DNA of 64,000 bases from SHZI01 sp963698405. GTDB taxonomy: Bacteria > Pseudomonadota > Gammaproteobacteria > Steroidobacterales > GCA-2729495. This document shows positions 16,292-24,746 of this stretch, piece after piece. The position numbers and the translations under genes are program-made. The notes under the pieces were generated by a model. That model had not been told where the DNA came from, ran no database searches, and saw only the letters and a program-made list of their open reading frames with translations. The stretch is taken from positions 310,001 to 374,000 of the forward strand of contig CAVOQT010000002.1 of NCBI GenBank assembly GCA_963698405.1, written 5' to 3'. Every line of letters begins with the position of its first letter. Positions within the stretch are counted from its first letter, which is position 1.

Positions 16292-16870
16292 ATGCAAGCA
16301 ATTCTTGTGTTCCTCTGCCTTGCACTCCCCGCGGTGGCGCTCGGTAGTGCCGATGTATACCGATGGGTCGATGATGAGGGTCAGGTCCATTATTCCGACC
16401 GCCCGAGTCCGGGTGCCGACCGGGTTGCCATCGAGGTTACCCCACCCAGTTCGTCACCAGCTCCGAGTGCTTCGTCGCCAGGAAGGGCAACATCCTCGGC
16501 TGAGGGCCAACCGGCTGCAGCAGCATACAAATCGCTGACTATCCAGGCGCCAGGACAGGACGAGGTACTGTGGAATATCGAGGGCCAGCTGGACGTCGCG
16601 GTAGCTCCGCAGCCATCGCTGCAGCCGGGCCACACGCTACAGTTGCTCCTGGACGGTCAGTCCGTGGCGGAGCTGACGGGAACCACGCGGACCCGGCTGT
16701 CGGACGTGTACCGGGGCCAGCACACGCTGCAGGCCAGGATTCAGGACGAGCTGGGAGCGACCCTCATGCAGGCATCTCCAGTGACTTTCTTCGTTCAGCA
16801 GTCGGCACTGGCAACGAATCCAGTGGTGAATCCGCTACCAGTCATTCCCCAACCAAGAGTTCGGCCCTAA
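16292..16870 (+). CDS. DUF4124-domain periplasmic protein
   Basis: The protein is 192 aa with a signal peptide (hydrophobic about 3-18, likely cut after VALGSA). It is followed by the DUF4124 motif DVYRWVDDEGQVHYSDRPSP, a Pro/Ser-rich linker, and a C-terminal region predicted to be beta-rich (about 75-180). The function is unknown. The position between glnA and ntrB is seen in other gammaproteobacteria. Its 3' end runs right up to the ntrB start, with the AAGGG at its stop codon possibly serving as ribosome-binding site for ntrB. Confidence 0.85.
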   Translation: MQAILVFLCLALPAVALGSADVYRWVDDEGQVHYSDRPSPGADRVAIEVTPPSSSPAPSASSPGRATSSAEGQPAAAAYKSLTIQAPGQDEVLWNIEGQLDVAVAPQPSLQPGHTLQLLLDGQSVAELTGTTRTRLSDVYRGQHTLQARIQDELGATLMQASPVTFFVQQSALATNPVVNPLPVIPQPRVRP

Positions 16871-16884
16871 GGGCCACGCCGCAG

Positions 16885-17937
16885 ATTACCGACATTCTTG
16901 GCAGCATCACGACTGCCATTATCGGCATCAATGCGGACGGTATCGTCAATTACCTGAATCCGGGCGCCGAAGATCTGCTGGGTCTCAGCGCCCGCCACGG
17001 ACTTGGGCGCCCTCTGCAGGCGCTACTTCCACAGCTGCGGAATCTTCATGAGCTGGTTGAGCGTGCGGCAGCAGAAGGGCGCGGCTTCGGTCAATTGCTG
17101 AGCTTTAACGCGCCACGCCAGAACACCACAGCCATCGAGCTTGCAGCACGCGTGAGCCTGTCCCGCACCGGTGACGGCAATCTGATAGTTGAATTATTCG
17201 ATACGACCCAGTGGCGACAGATCGACCGGGAGCGTGCGCTGATCAGTCAGCACGATGCCAGTCGTCGCATGATCCGTCAGCTGGCGCACGAGATTCGCAA
17301 TCCGCTTGGTGGCTTGCGTGGCGCTGCCCAGCTGCTGGAGCGCGAATTGCCAACGCCGGAGCTGCGTGAATATACCCGGATCATCATCGGTGAGGCAGAC
17401 CGGTTGACCTCGCTGACTGACAGCCTGCTGGGTCCGATACGCAGACTGCGGCACCAGTTGGTAAATCTGCATGAAATACTGGAGCGCGTCATCGTATTGA
17501 TCGCCGGTGAGCAGCAACAGACGGTGCGCCTGGTACGCGACTATGATCCGAGCCTGCCGCTGCTTGCTGCCGATCCGGATCAGCTGATCCAGTCACTGCT
17601 CAACGTGGCGCGCAATGCCATGCAGGCAGTTGGGCCGGACGGCCATATCGTGTTTCGTACGCGTGTCCTGAGCAACTTCGCCATCGGCCAGGTCCGGCAC
17701 AAGCTGGTTGCCAGCATCGAAGTCGAGGATGACGGGCCGGGCATACCCGCAGAAATTTCTGATTCGATTTTCTATCCTCTGGTTACCAGTCGTCCGGACG
17801 GTACCGGACTCGGTTTGTCGATCTCACAGGATCTGGTCAGCCGTCATGGGGGCCTGATTGAGTTTCAATCGCGTCCGGGCAAAACAGTGTTCATGGTGCG
17901 CCTGCCCATTCATGGCGAAGAGAGGGAGACGCCATGA
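16885..17937 (+). CDS. ntrB: Nitrogen regulation sensor histidine kinase NtrB (GlnL), start uncertain
   Basis: NtrB is the cytoplasmic kinase/phosphatase that controls NtrC in response to PII. Visible parts are an N-terminal PAS-like domain (ILGSITTAIIGINADGIVNYLNPGAE), the H-box LAHEIRNPLGGLRGA with phospho-acceptor His, the N-box LLNVARNAMQA, and G-boxes DDGPGIP and GTGLGLSIS. No ATG, GTG or TTG exists in this frame near the expected N-terminus; the nearest is ATG 16570, which would add 105 Gly/Ala/Arg-rich residues overlapping DUF4124. ATT 16885, 11 nt after AAGGG, gives 350 aa, nearly the E. coli length of 349. This assignment of an ATT start is inference. Its stop overlaps the ntrC ATG. 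Confidence 0.9.
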   Translation: MTDILGSITTAIIGINADGIVNYLNPGAEDLLGLSARHGLGRPLQALLPQLRNLHELVERAAAEGRGFGQLLSFNAPRQNTTAIELAARVSLSRTGDGNLIVELFDTTQWRQIDRERALISQHDASRRMIRQLAHEIRNPLGGLRGAAQLLERELPTPELREYTRIIIGEADRLTSLTDSLLGPIRRLRHQLVNLHEILERVIVLIAGEQQQTVRLVRDYDPSLPLLAADPDQLIQSLLNVARNAMQAVGPDGHIVFRTRVLSNFAIGQVRHKLVASIEVEDDGPGIPAEISDSIFYPLVTSRPDGTGLGLSISQDLVSRHGGLIEFQSRPGKTVFMVRLPIHGEERETP

Positions 17938-19340
17938 CTGCCAAGGATATTTCGGTGTGGGTCGTGGATGATGATGCTTCGGTGCGCTGGGTGCTGGAGC
18001 GCGCCCTGACCAACGAAGGAATCAATACGCGTGCTTTCGACTCCGCTGACGCGCTCTTCGATGCGCTGCGTGAAGCCACGCCGGATGTGCTGATCTCTGA
18101 TGTCCGGATGCCGGGTACCGATGGCCTTGAGGCTATGCGCAGGCTTGGTCGCGAAGGTTATAGCTTCCCGGTAATCGTGATTACCGCACATGCAGATCTC
18201 GACAGTGCTGTAGCTGCCTATCAGGGCGGCGCCTTTGAATACCTGCCGAAACCTTTCGACGTTGACGAGGCGATCGCACTGGTGCGGCGTGCCGCGCGGG
18301 TCGGCATTCAGAATGCCGGCGGTCACGTTGAGCCCGAGCGGCCAGTGTCCGCAATGATCGGGCGTGCGCCGGCCATGCAGGAGGTATTCCGGACCATCGG
18401 CCGCCTGTCGCGTTCGAGCATGACGGTGCTGATTACCGGCGAATCGGGTACCGGCAAGGAGCTGGTTGCCCGTGCGTTGCATGAACACAGTCCGCGCGCC
18501 CAGCAGCCATTCATCGCCCTGAACACGACTGCCATTGCCTCGGAGCTCCTCGAGTCCGAGCTGTTTGGTCACGAGCGTGGTGCCTTCACTGGTGCAGACA
18601 GTCGGCGGATCGGACGTTTCGAGCAGGCTGATGGGGGTACGCTGTTCCTGGATGAGATCGGCGATATGTCAGCGGCACTGCAAACGCGATTGCTGCGTGT
18701 CCTGGCAGAGGGTGAGTTCTATCGTGTTGGCGGCCAGACGCCTATTCACGTTGATGTCCGGGTGATCGCCGCGACCAACCAGGATCTGGAAGCGGCGGTG
18801 GAAACCGGCTGCTTTCGTGAGGATCTGCTGCACCGGCTCAACGTCATCCGTATTGTCACGCCACCGCTGCGTGAGCGTCCCGAAGATGTGCCCTTGCTGC
18901 TTGACTACTATCTGCGTGAAGCGGCACGTGAGCTGAGTGTTGAGATCAAGCGGATCGCTCCAGATGCGGTCAGCCGCCTCTGTGCGTTCAATTGGCCGGG
19001 CAATGTTCGTCAGCTGGTAAACGCCTGCCGGCGATTGATGGTGACGGCGCCTGGCGCCGAGATCCGGCTTGAGGATATTCCGACCGAGTTCGGTGGGCAT
19101 GTGGATTCCCGGGCGGGTGTCGTGGACTGGTCCTTGCGACTGGGCCGATGGGCAGAGTCGGTTTTGCAGGAAGGTACGGGCGAACCGTTGCTGAATACCG
19201 CGTTACCGGAGTTTGAGCGCAGCCTTATCCGTACCGCTTTGGCCCATGCGCAGGGTCATCGCCAGGAGGCTGCCCGACTGCTCGGTTGGGGGCGAAATAC
19301 CCTGACGCGGAAGATTCGTGAATTGCAGATCGACGACTAA
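17934..19340 (+). CDS. ntrC: Nitrogen regulation response regulator NtrC (GlnG)
   Basis: NtrC is a sigma54-dependent activator of nitrogen-starvation genes. The protein is 468 aa. The receiver domain carries DD near the start (VVDDDASVRW) and the phospho-acceptor Asp in LISDVRMPG. The AAA+ domain has GESGTGKE, the sigma54-contacting loop GAFTGAD and FLDEIGD. The C-terminal Fis-type helix-turn-helix is GHRQEAARLLGWGRNTLTRK. It overlaps ntrB by 4 bp (ATGA). Its stop overlaps the convergent pyrD stop by 4 bp. Its likely targets in this window are the two dyads upstream of glnA. Confidence 0.98.
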   Translation: MTAKDISVWVVDDDASVRWVLERALTNEGINTRAFDSADALFDALREATPDVLISDVRMPGTDGLEAMRRLGREGYSFPVIVITAHADLDSAVAAYQGGAFEYLPKPFDVDEAIALVRRAARVGIQNAGGHVEPERPVSAMIGRAPAMQEVFRTIGRLSRSSMTVLITGESGTGKELVARALHEHSPRAQQPFIALNTTAIASELLESELFGHERGAFTGADSRRIGRFEQADGGTLFLDEIGDMSAALQTRLLRVLAEGEFYRVGGQTPIHVDVRVIAATNQDLEAAVETGCFREDLLHRLNVIRIVTPPLRERPEDVPLLLDYYLREAARELSVEIKRIAPDAVSRLCAFNWPGNVRQLVNACRRLMVTAPGAEIRLEDIPTEFGGHVDSRAGVVDWSLRLGRWAESVLQEGTGEPLLNTALPEFERSLIRTALAHAQGHRQEAARLLGWGRNTLTRKIRELQIDD

Positions 19341-20311
19341 CTGTCGGTCTGCAGGCTACCGACCAGATCGGCTATCCGGGCGATCCGGTGTCGTTCCAGA
19401 TAGTCGGCGATGCCCGTATTGATCTGTCGGCAAATCAGCGGATCGTAAAACAGCGCGGTGCCAAGACCGACAGCGCTGGCACCGGCAATCATGAATTCGA
19501 GTGCGTCGGTAGCGCTCGCAATACCACCCTGGCCGATGATCGGTATTTTGTATCGCCGGGCTTCCTGATAAACCTGATGCACCTTGAGCAGGGCGATGGG
19601 CTTGATCGCCGGGCCCGAGAGCCCACCCTGCACATTGCCGATGATGGGTCGGCGCGTCTCCGCATCGATCGCCATCCCGACCAGTGTGTTGATCACGGCC
19701 AGCCCGTCTGTTCCGGCTTCGATGCAGCGTCGTGCATTCTCACGAATATCCGTCTGGTTCGGCGACAGTTTGGTGATGATCGGTTTGCTGGTTGCTGCCC
19801 GACAGGCCATCACTACCCGTGCAGACATATCGGGTGAATTGCCGAAAGCCACGCCGCCTTCCTTGATGTTCGGGCAGGAGATATTGATCTCGATGGCATC
19901 GATCGGCGAGTCATCGAAGCGCCGGCAGACCTCGGCATATTCTTCCAGCGTCGAGCCGCAGGCATTGGCGATGAAGCGGGTTTCGCTGAAATCGAGAGTC
20001 GGCAGGATGTTGTTGACCACTGCATCGACGCCCGGATTCTGCAGACCGATGGCATTGAGCATGCCCATCGGTGTTTCGAAAATCCGGTGTGGCTGATTGC
20101 CGGGTCGGGCGTGCAATGTTGTGCCCTTCAGCACGACTGCGCCGGCATCACGGTTCGAGAAGCCCGCAACCCGTGTGTATTCTTCACCAAAGCCGACACA
20201 GCCCGAGAGCAGTACGATTGGCGAGCTGAACACCATCCCGCAAAAAGTACTGGCGAGCCGCGCATCAGGGGCTGCGGACTGACGAAATTGTTTAGTGTCT
20301 GGAGAGGGCAC
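19337..20311 (-). CDS. pyrD: Dihydroorotate dehydrogenase, class 1B-type catalytic subunit
   Basis: The enzyme oxidises dihydroorotate to orotate in pyrimidine synthesis. The TIM-barrel FMN protein shows PMGMLNAIGLQNPGVDAV and EINISCPNIKEGG; the Cys in ISCPN is the class 1 catalytic base, whereas class 2 enzymes use Ser. NAIGLQNPG is typical of class 1B, whose usual partner is the Fe-S/FAD subunit PyrK, and no pyrK is nearby. Most gammaproteobacteria use membrane-bound class 2 PyrD, so this is unusual. The start is unclear: GTG 20311 (324 aa) keeps the first core strand; ATG 20236 would cut it. GTG 20311 is only 4 bp from the divergent trmL ATG. Confidence 0.88.
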   Translation of the reverse strand: MPSPDTKQFRQSAAPDARLASTFCGMVFSSPIVLLSGCVGFGEEYTRVAGFSNRDAGAVVLKGTTLHARPGNQPHRIFETPMGMLNAIGLQNPGVDAVVNNILPTLDFSETRFIANACGSTLEEYAEVCRRFDDSPIDAIEINISCPNIKEGGVAFGNSPDMSARVVMACRAATSKPIITKLSPNQTDIRENARRCIEAGTDGLAVINTLVGMAIDAETRRPIIGNVQGGLSGPAIKPIALLKVHQVYQEARRYKIPIIGQGGIASATDALEFMIAGASAVGLGTALFYDPLICRQINTGIADYLERHRIARIADLVGSLQTDS

Positions 20312-20315
20312 CGGA

Positions 20316-20780
20316 ATGCTTGACTTGATTCTGTTTGAGCCAGAGATACCGCCGAATACGGGCAACATCATACGCCTGTGTGCGAACACTGGAATTACCC
20401 TGCACCTGGTTGGCCGGCTTGGTTTCAGCCTGTCCGATGCAAAGCTTCGTCGCGCCGGGCTTGATTATCACGAGTGGGCATCTGTCCGGCAGCATGCCAG
20501 TCTGGCAGATTGCCTGGCTGCGCTGGGACAGCCGCGTGTATTTGCCCTGTCGACCCGTGGCCAGACGCACTATACGGAGGCGCGATTCAGAACTGGTGAT
20601 GCCTTGCTGTTCGGGCCCGAGCAGCGTGGATTGCCGGCTGAGATGCTGGCCGGATTGCCAGCTAATCAGGTGTTGCGCATCCCGATGCGTCCGGGCAGCC
20701 GCAGCCTCAACCTGTCGAATGCGGCGGCCATCATTGGTTATGAAGCATGGCGGCAGCTGGAGTTCAGCGGGGCCGGATGA
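20316..20780 (+). CDS. trmL: tRNA (cytidine(34)-2'-O)-methyltransferase TrmL
   Basis: TrmL methylates the ribose of position 34 in tRNA-Leu isoacceptors. The protein is 154 aa, a minimal SPOUT methyltransferase. It starts MLDLILFEPEIPPNTGNIIR, with the trefoil-knot SAM site LLFGPEQRGLP and IPMRPGSRSLNLSNAAAI. ATG 20316 follows GGAGAGG; a GTG at 20295 is possible but would overlap pyrD. It converges with gpsA (8 bp between stops), whereas in E. coli the homologue follows gpsA-cysE on the same strand. Confidence 0.95.
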   Translation: MLDLILFEPEIPPNTGNIIRLCANTGITLHLVGRLGFSLSDAKLRRAGLDYHEWASVRQHASLADCLAALGQPRVFALSTRGQTHYTEARFRTGDALLFGPEQRGLPAEMLAGLPANQVLRIPMRPGSRSLNLSNAAAIIGYEAWRQLEFSGAG

Positions 20781-20788
20781 GCGGCAGC

Positions 20789-21871
20789 TCAATCTGTGCG
20801 CAGGGTGCTGCTGCTTTTGGTGAGAAGGCTGCGGAGTTCCATATCGGCTTCCGGCTTCAGTGAGCGTGCCATCAGGGCCATTACCGCATCTTTGGCGGGC
20901 TGCTTTTCATACAGCACCTGATAGACCTGCTCGCAAATCGGCATTTCCAGGCCCAGTCGCCCGGCGACAACCCTGACTGCAGCTGCGGCGAACAGCCCCT
21001 CGACGACCTGCCCGATTTCGGTAGCCGCCTCTGCAGGACTCTTGCCGGCTGCTACCGCCAGGCCGAGACGTCGGTTACGTGACTGGTCATCGGTGCAGGT
21101 CAGTACCAGATCGCCCATGCCGGACAGCCCCATGAAGGTCGCCGGCTGCGCGCCCAGCGCAATACCAAGCCGGGTCATTTCGACCAGGCCCCGGGTGATC
21201 AGCGCAATGCGGGTATTGGCCCCAAAGCCCAGGCCGTCGGAAATACCGGCAGCAATGGCCAGTACATTCTTGATGGCTCCGCCGACCTCGACACCGATCA
21301 TGTCTGCAGACGTGTAGGCGCGGAAGTTCAAGCCGGAGAGGCGCACGGCAAGTTCCGCTGCAAAATCCGGCTCGCTGGCTGCGATGGTCATCGCGGTGGG
21401 CAGGCCTGCTCCGACTTCGCGGGCAAAAGTCGGCCCCGAGAGTACGGCGACCGGAATGGCGTCGCCCAGTACCTCCCTGACGATCTCGTGCGGCAGTCGC
21501 CCGGAGTCGTGCTCAAAACCCTTGGTTGCCCAGGCAATGCGTGCGCCGGCTCGCAGGTGAGGCCGGATAGCCTCGAGAAGCTCGCGAAAACCATGGCTGG
21601 GTACGCAGATCAGCAGATCCTGATGTGCGCATATCACCTGCTGCAGATCCGCGTTCAGGCGCAGCTTGTCTGGCAGCGGAATGCCCGGCAGATAGCGCTG
21701 ATTGCAGCGCTGAGCGTCCATCTTGCGCAGGTCTTCGGCATCACGTCCCCACAGGGTGACCCGATGGCCGGCACGCGCAAATTGCACGGCAAGCGCGGTG
21801 CCCCAGGAGCCGGCACCGAAAACAGCGATGTCAGAGTTGTCAGGCCCGGAGTTCACGCCGGATGACGTCAC
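20789..21871 (-). CDS. gpsA: Glycerol-3-phosphate dehydrogenase [NAD(P)+]
   Basis: GpsA reduces dihydroxyacetone phosphate to sn-glycerol 3-phosphate for phospholipid synthesis. The protein is 360 aa. The Rossmann motif is VFGAGSWGTALA (about 17-28), followed by LSGPTFAREVG and the substrate-binding helix region GVEVGGAIKNVLAIAAGISDG with the catalytic Lys. The first 14 residues are a non-conserved tail. It lies 2 bp after secB, the last gene of the yibN-like-grxC-secB-gpsA operon. Confidence 0.97.
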   Translation of the reverse strand: MTSSGVNSGPDNSDIAVFGAGSWGTALAVQFARAGHRVTLWGRDAEDLRKMDAQRCNQRYLPGIPLPDKLRLNADLQQVICAHQDLLICVPSHGFRELLEAIRPHLRAGARIAWATKGFEHDSGRLPHEIVREVLGDAIPVAVLSGPTFAREVGAGLPTAMTIAASEPDFAAELAVRLSGLNFRAYTSADMIGVEVGGAIKNVLAIAAGISDGLGFGANTRIALITRGLVEMTRLGIALGAQPATFMGLSGMGDLVLTCTDDQSRNRRLGLAVAAGKSPAEAATEIGQVVEGLFAAAAVRVVAGRLGLEMPICEQVYQVLYEKQPAKDAVMALMARSLKPEADMELRSLLTKSSSTLRTD

Positions 21872-21873
21872 GT

Positions 21874-22356
21874 TCAGTCCGGGCTGGCCGTAGCGGCAGC
21901 CGTATCCTGGTTTGCCTGTGTGAACAGTGCAGCGAAATCCACGGGCTGCAGGAGCAGTGGCGGGTAGCCGCCCCGCTGTACCATCGACGAGATTGCTTCG
22001 CGAGCGTAGGGGTAGAGCGCATTCGGGCAGTGTACGCCGATGATCGTGCGGGTCTCCTCCTTGGAAAAACCACTGATCTGAAATATGCCGGCCTGGGCAA
22101 TTTCGACCAGAAAAGCAGTGCGCTCACCGACCACTGCCTGCACCGTCATATGCAGGACTACTTCGGTATTGCCATCGGGCAAAGCGCTATGGGATGTGCG
22201 TATGTTGAGATTCGTTTCCGGCTGAATCTTTTCAAAGAAGAATGTCGGCGAGTTCGGCGACTCGAAGGACAAATCCTTGATATAGAACTTGCGCAGCGCG
22301 AATGCCCGCTCGCCTTCTGCGGCCGCCCCGCTACCGTTAACCGTTCCCTCAGCCAT
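21874..22356 (-). CDS. secB: Protein-export chaperone SecB
   Basis: SecB is a tetrameric chaperone that keeps precursors unfolded and delivers them to SecA. The protein is 160 aa (E. coli 155). Family stretches are FYIKDLSFESPNSP, VVLHMTVQA and CPNALYPYAREAISSMVQRGGYPPLLLQPVDF. The tail is short and Ala-rich. The gene sits between grxC and gpsA, an order conserved in many gammaproteobacteria. Confidence 0.98.
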   Translation of the reverse strand: MAEGTVNGSGAAAEGERAFALRKFYIKDLSFESPNSPTFFFEKIQPETNLNIRTSHSALPDGNTEVVLHMTVQAVVGERTAFLVEIAQAGIFQISGFSKEETRTIIGVHCPNALYPYAREAISSMVQRGGYPPLLLQPVDFAALFTQANQDTAAATASPD

Positions 22357-22383
22357 GACACCTGTTCCTCATTTTCTTCTAAC

Positions 22384-22650
22384 TCAGCTATTTTGCAGCA
22401 GGGCATCGAGCTTCCCTGTGCTGTCCAGGGCCGCCAGATCATCGTAGCCGCCCACATGAGTATCGCCCACGAAGATCTGGGGCACGCTGCGGCGACCGCT
22501 GCGTGTCACCATCTCCTCACGCAGTTCTGGCTGCACGCTGACATCGATTTCAGTAAATGCCACCTGCTTGTTGCGAAGCAAGGTCTTCGCAGCCACGCAA
22601 TACGGGCAGATCGGCGTCGTGTAGACGGTAACCTTCAACGGCTGGTGCAT
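22384..22650 (-). CDS. grxC: Glutaredoxin 3
   Basis: This is a small glutathione-dependent disulfide reductase. The protein is 88 aa, with the dithiol active site CPYC (15-18), the cis-Pro motif SVPQIFV and the GSH-binding region HVGGYDDL. ATG 22650 is chosen because it gives a compact glutaredoxin; the frame is open further upstream but overlaps the rhodanese gene. It lies 27 bp before secB and 10 bp after the rhodanese gene. Confidence 0.97.
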   Translation of the reverse strand: MHQPLKVTVYTTPICPYCVAAKTLLRNKQVAFTEIDVSVQPELREEMVTRSGRRSVPQIFVGDTHVGGYDDLAALDSTGKLDALLQNS

Positions 22651-22660
22651 TGTCGGATGC

Positions 22661-23086
22661 TTAGCGCTGCCCCGTAACGAGCGGCTGACTGTCGCGCTGC
22701 CAGCTACCCATGCCGCCCTTGATGGCGAATGCGCCATCGAAACCGTCCGTACGCAAGGCCTTGACTGCACTATAACTCTGGCCACCATTCTCGCAGATCA
22801 CGACCAGGCCGCGCTTTTTCTTGATGCGCCCTTGTTCGCCTTTGGTCAGGTCTGCCACCGTCATATGCAAGGCATCTACGATATGCCCGGCGTCGAAACG
22901 GGCCTTGTCGCGGATATCGACCACCACCGCGCCGCGATTGATCATACGCACTGCCTCGGCAGTCGAGACTTCCAGCAAGGCACGGGCGCGCAGCTGTATC
23001 TCAATAACCACTACAGCCACGGCCATGAGCAGTGTCGCTGCGATCAGAAGCGGGTTGGCCGCTATAAATTCAAGGAGTCTGTCCAT
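22661..23086 (-). CDS. Membrane-anchored rhodanese-like protein (YibN type)
   Basis: The protein is 141 aa with one N-terminal membrane helix (about 8-30) and a single rhodanese domain (about 38-135): VVVDIRDKARFDAGHIVDALHM and the active-site loop VVICENGGQS with Cys98. The cysteine loop suggests persulfide transfer, but no substrate is known for this family. ATG 23086 starts just before the membrane helix. It heads the run with grxC, secB and gpsA, as yibN does in E. coli. Confidence 0.92.
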   Translation of the reverse strand: MDRLLEFIAANPLLIAATLLMAVAVVVIEIQLRARALLEVSTAEAVRMINRGAVVVDIRDKARFDAGHIVDALHMTVADLTKGEQGRIKKKRGLVVICENGGQSYSAVKALRTDGFDGAFAIKGGMGSWQRDSQPLVTGQR

Positions 23087-23110
23087 ATTGCCTGACCTTG
23101 CCGGGGCCGC

Positions 23111-23134
23111 ATTATAACCATGCCCACGGTGGGC
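23111..23134 (-). promoter_or_regulatory. Candidate promoter and palindrome upstream of the yibN-like operon
   Basis: On the minus strand TATAAT (23111-23116) lies 25 bp before the rhodanese start. A small palindrome, GCCCAC-G-GTGGGC (23122-23134), sits where a repressor or activator could act on this or on the divergent envC-like gene. The -35 match is poor. Confidence 0.35.
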
Positions 23135-23195
23135 TATACCCCCGGATATCCAGGCCGTCGTCAACACGCACGCCATCACCTACACTGCCGGCCCA

Positions 23196-24335
23196 ATGAA
23201 CCGGTTGTTGAGCTGTGCGGGTCTCAGCCTTTTGCTGCTCGTGGCGCAGCCGGTTGCGGCTGCGCGCGATGCCGGCAGGACCAAAGATGATCTGGCCCAG
23301 GTGCGCAAGCAGATCCACAGCCTTGAAAGCCAGACTCGTCGTGATCAGGCGAAACGCAAGGATCTGGATAAACAGCTGCGTGCGGCAGAAGATGAGGCCA
23401 GCCGCTTGCGTGGCCAGCTGACCAGTACGCGGCGCCAGTTGGCCATCGCCGACCGAAAGCTCGCCGATCTCAACCGTCAGCTTGAGCAGACCCGCGTGGA
23501 GCTTGAGCGTCAGCGCGACAATCTGGCAGCCCAGTTACGCCTGGCGCACATCAGCGGCGGCAATGAACTGCTCCGGGTGACGCTTAACCAGCAGGATGCG
23601 CGGCAGATTGGCCGGCATCTGACATGGCTGGGTTACCTCGCCCGTCACCGTAGCGAGTTGCTGGGCTCGGTGCAGGCCAGTCTGGAGAACCTTGCCCGTG
23701 ACCGGCTTGCCGTCGAGCAACAGCAGGCTGAGCTCGCCAGTCTGGAAGGCCGGCGCCGGCAGCAGCTGGCGGAGCTGGAAAAGGCGCGTAGTTCCCGGAC
23801 AGCCGTCATCAGCGATCTTGACCGGCAGCTACGCAGCGGTAATCAGCAACTGAGCCGGGCGCGCACTGAAGCGCAAACCATCGAGAAGTTGCTCCGTGAG
23901 CTGGAACGTCAAATCGCGCGTAATCAGAAGAGTCCTGCGGTATTGCCGGGCAAGCCGTTGGGCAAGGGACGCTGGCCGGTGAAAGGCCAGCTGCTCGCTG
24001 ATTACGGTCAGTCACGGGCGGGCGGGCAACTGCGCTGGGACGGGGTGCTGATCGCAGCGACTGCCGGTAGCGATGTCGTTGCCGTGCGTAACGGCAAGGT
24101 CGTTTATGCCGACTGGCTGCCCGGTCTCGGTCAGTTGCTGGTGCTCGATCACGGTGGAGGCTATCTCAGCCTCTATGGCCACAATCAGGATCTCGTGCAC
24201 AAGGTTGGCGCACAGGTTGCTGCAGGTCAGGTGATCGCGCATGTTGGTGACACGGGTGGCCAGGCCAGACCGGCTTTGTATTTTGAAGTGCGGCGCAATG
24301 GCAAACCGCAGAATCCGCACCAGTGGGTGAAATAG
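23196..24335 (+). CDS. Murein hydrolase activator EnvC-like protein (degenerate LytM/M23 domain)
   Basis: EnvC-type proteins activate periplasmic amidases (AmiA/AmiB) at the division site. The protein is 379 aa with a signal peptide (cut near VAAARD). A long coiled coil (about 30-245) is rich in Gln, Arg and Leu, and the C-terminal LytM-fold domain is about 255-379. The M23 zinc ligands are mostly lost: the first motif reads LRWDGVLI instead of H-x-x-x-D, and the last reads LYFEVRRNGKPQNP instead of H-x-H. It is therefore an activator rather than an enzyme. crcB begins directly after the stop. Confidence 0.9.
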   Translation: MNRLLSCAGLSLLLLVAQPVAAARDAGRTKDDLAQVRKQIHSLESQTRRDQAKRKDLDKQLRAAEDEASRLRGQLTSTRRQLAIADRKLADLNRQLEQTRVELERQRDNLAAQLRLAHISGGNELLRVTLNQQDARQIGRHLTWLGYLARHRSELLGSVQASLENLARDRLAVEQQQAELASLEGRRRQQLAELEKARSSRTAVISDLDRQLRSGNQQLSRARTEAQTIEKLLRELERQIARNQKSPAVLPGKPLGKGRWPVKGQLLADYGQSRAGGQLRWDGVLIAATAGSDVVAVRNGKVVYADWLPGLGQLLVLDHGGGYLSLYGHNQDLVHKVGAQVAAGQVIAHVGDTGGQARPALYFEVRRNGKPQNPHQWVK

Positions 24336-24719
24336 ATGAATCTTCGCGATCTGTTACTGGTTGCTTCCGGCGGTGCGTGTGGTTCCGCGCTTCGCTATCT
24401 GGTGAGCGAAGCAGCTCAGCGGCTGTTCCCGGCCTTCATGTTGCCGATCGGAACGCTTGCGGTAAACGCGAGCGGTTCCTTGCTGATTGGGCTGTTTGCC
24501 GGTTTGGTCGAGTATCGGCAGATGTTCGGCCCCGGTGTGCGTCTGCTGCTGGTGGTCGGCGTGCTGGGCGGCTATACGACGTTTTCTGCCTTTTCCCTGG
24601 AGACTCTCAGTCTGTTGCGGTCGGGGCAATCGTTTGCCGCACTATCGAATGTGTTCGTACAGGTTTTTGTCGGTGTTGCAGCCGCCATGGCCGGCTTTGC
24701 TGCCGCACGTGCCTTCTGA
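24336..24719 (+). CDS. crcB: Fluoride efflux channel CrcB (Fluc)
   Basis: CrcB forms dimeric fluoride-selective channels that protect the cell. The protein is 127 aa with four predicted membrane helices. Signature residues lie in SGGACGSALRYLVSE, GTLAVNASGSLLIG (central Asn) and GVLGGYTTFSAFSLE (Phe-box). ATG 24336 directly follows the stop of the envC-like gene (TAG-ATG), so the two are co-transcribed and probably translationally coupled. No fluoride riboswitch is possible at this position. Confidence 0.96.
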   Translation: MNLRDLLLVASGGACGSALRYLVSEAAQRLFPAFMLPIGTLAVNASGSLLIGLFAGLVEYRQMFGPGVRLLLVVGVLGGYTTFSAFSLETLSLLRSGQSFAALSNVFVQVFVGVAAAMAGFAAARAF

Positions 24720-24746
24720 AAAGCACTGCCCCGGCGGGTGGCGGCG

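Noticed and set aside
16570..16884. 105-residue N-terminal extension of ntrB from ATG 16570
   Set aside because: It overlaps the DUF4124 gene in another frame and is low-complexity Gly/Ala/Arg; NtrB homologues start near the PAS-like domain.
24300..24336. Fluoride riboswitch upstream of crcB
   Set aside because: crcB starts directly at the preceding stop codon, leaving no leader for a riboswitch.
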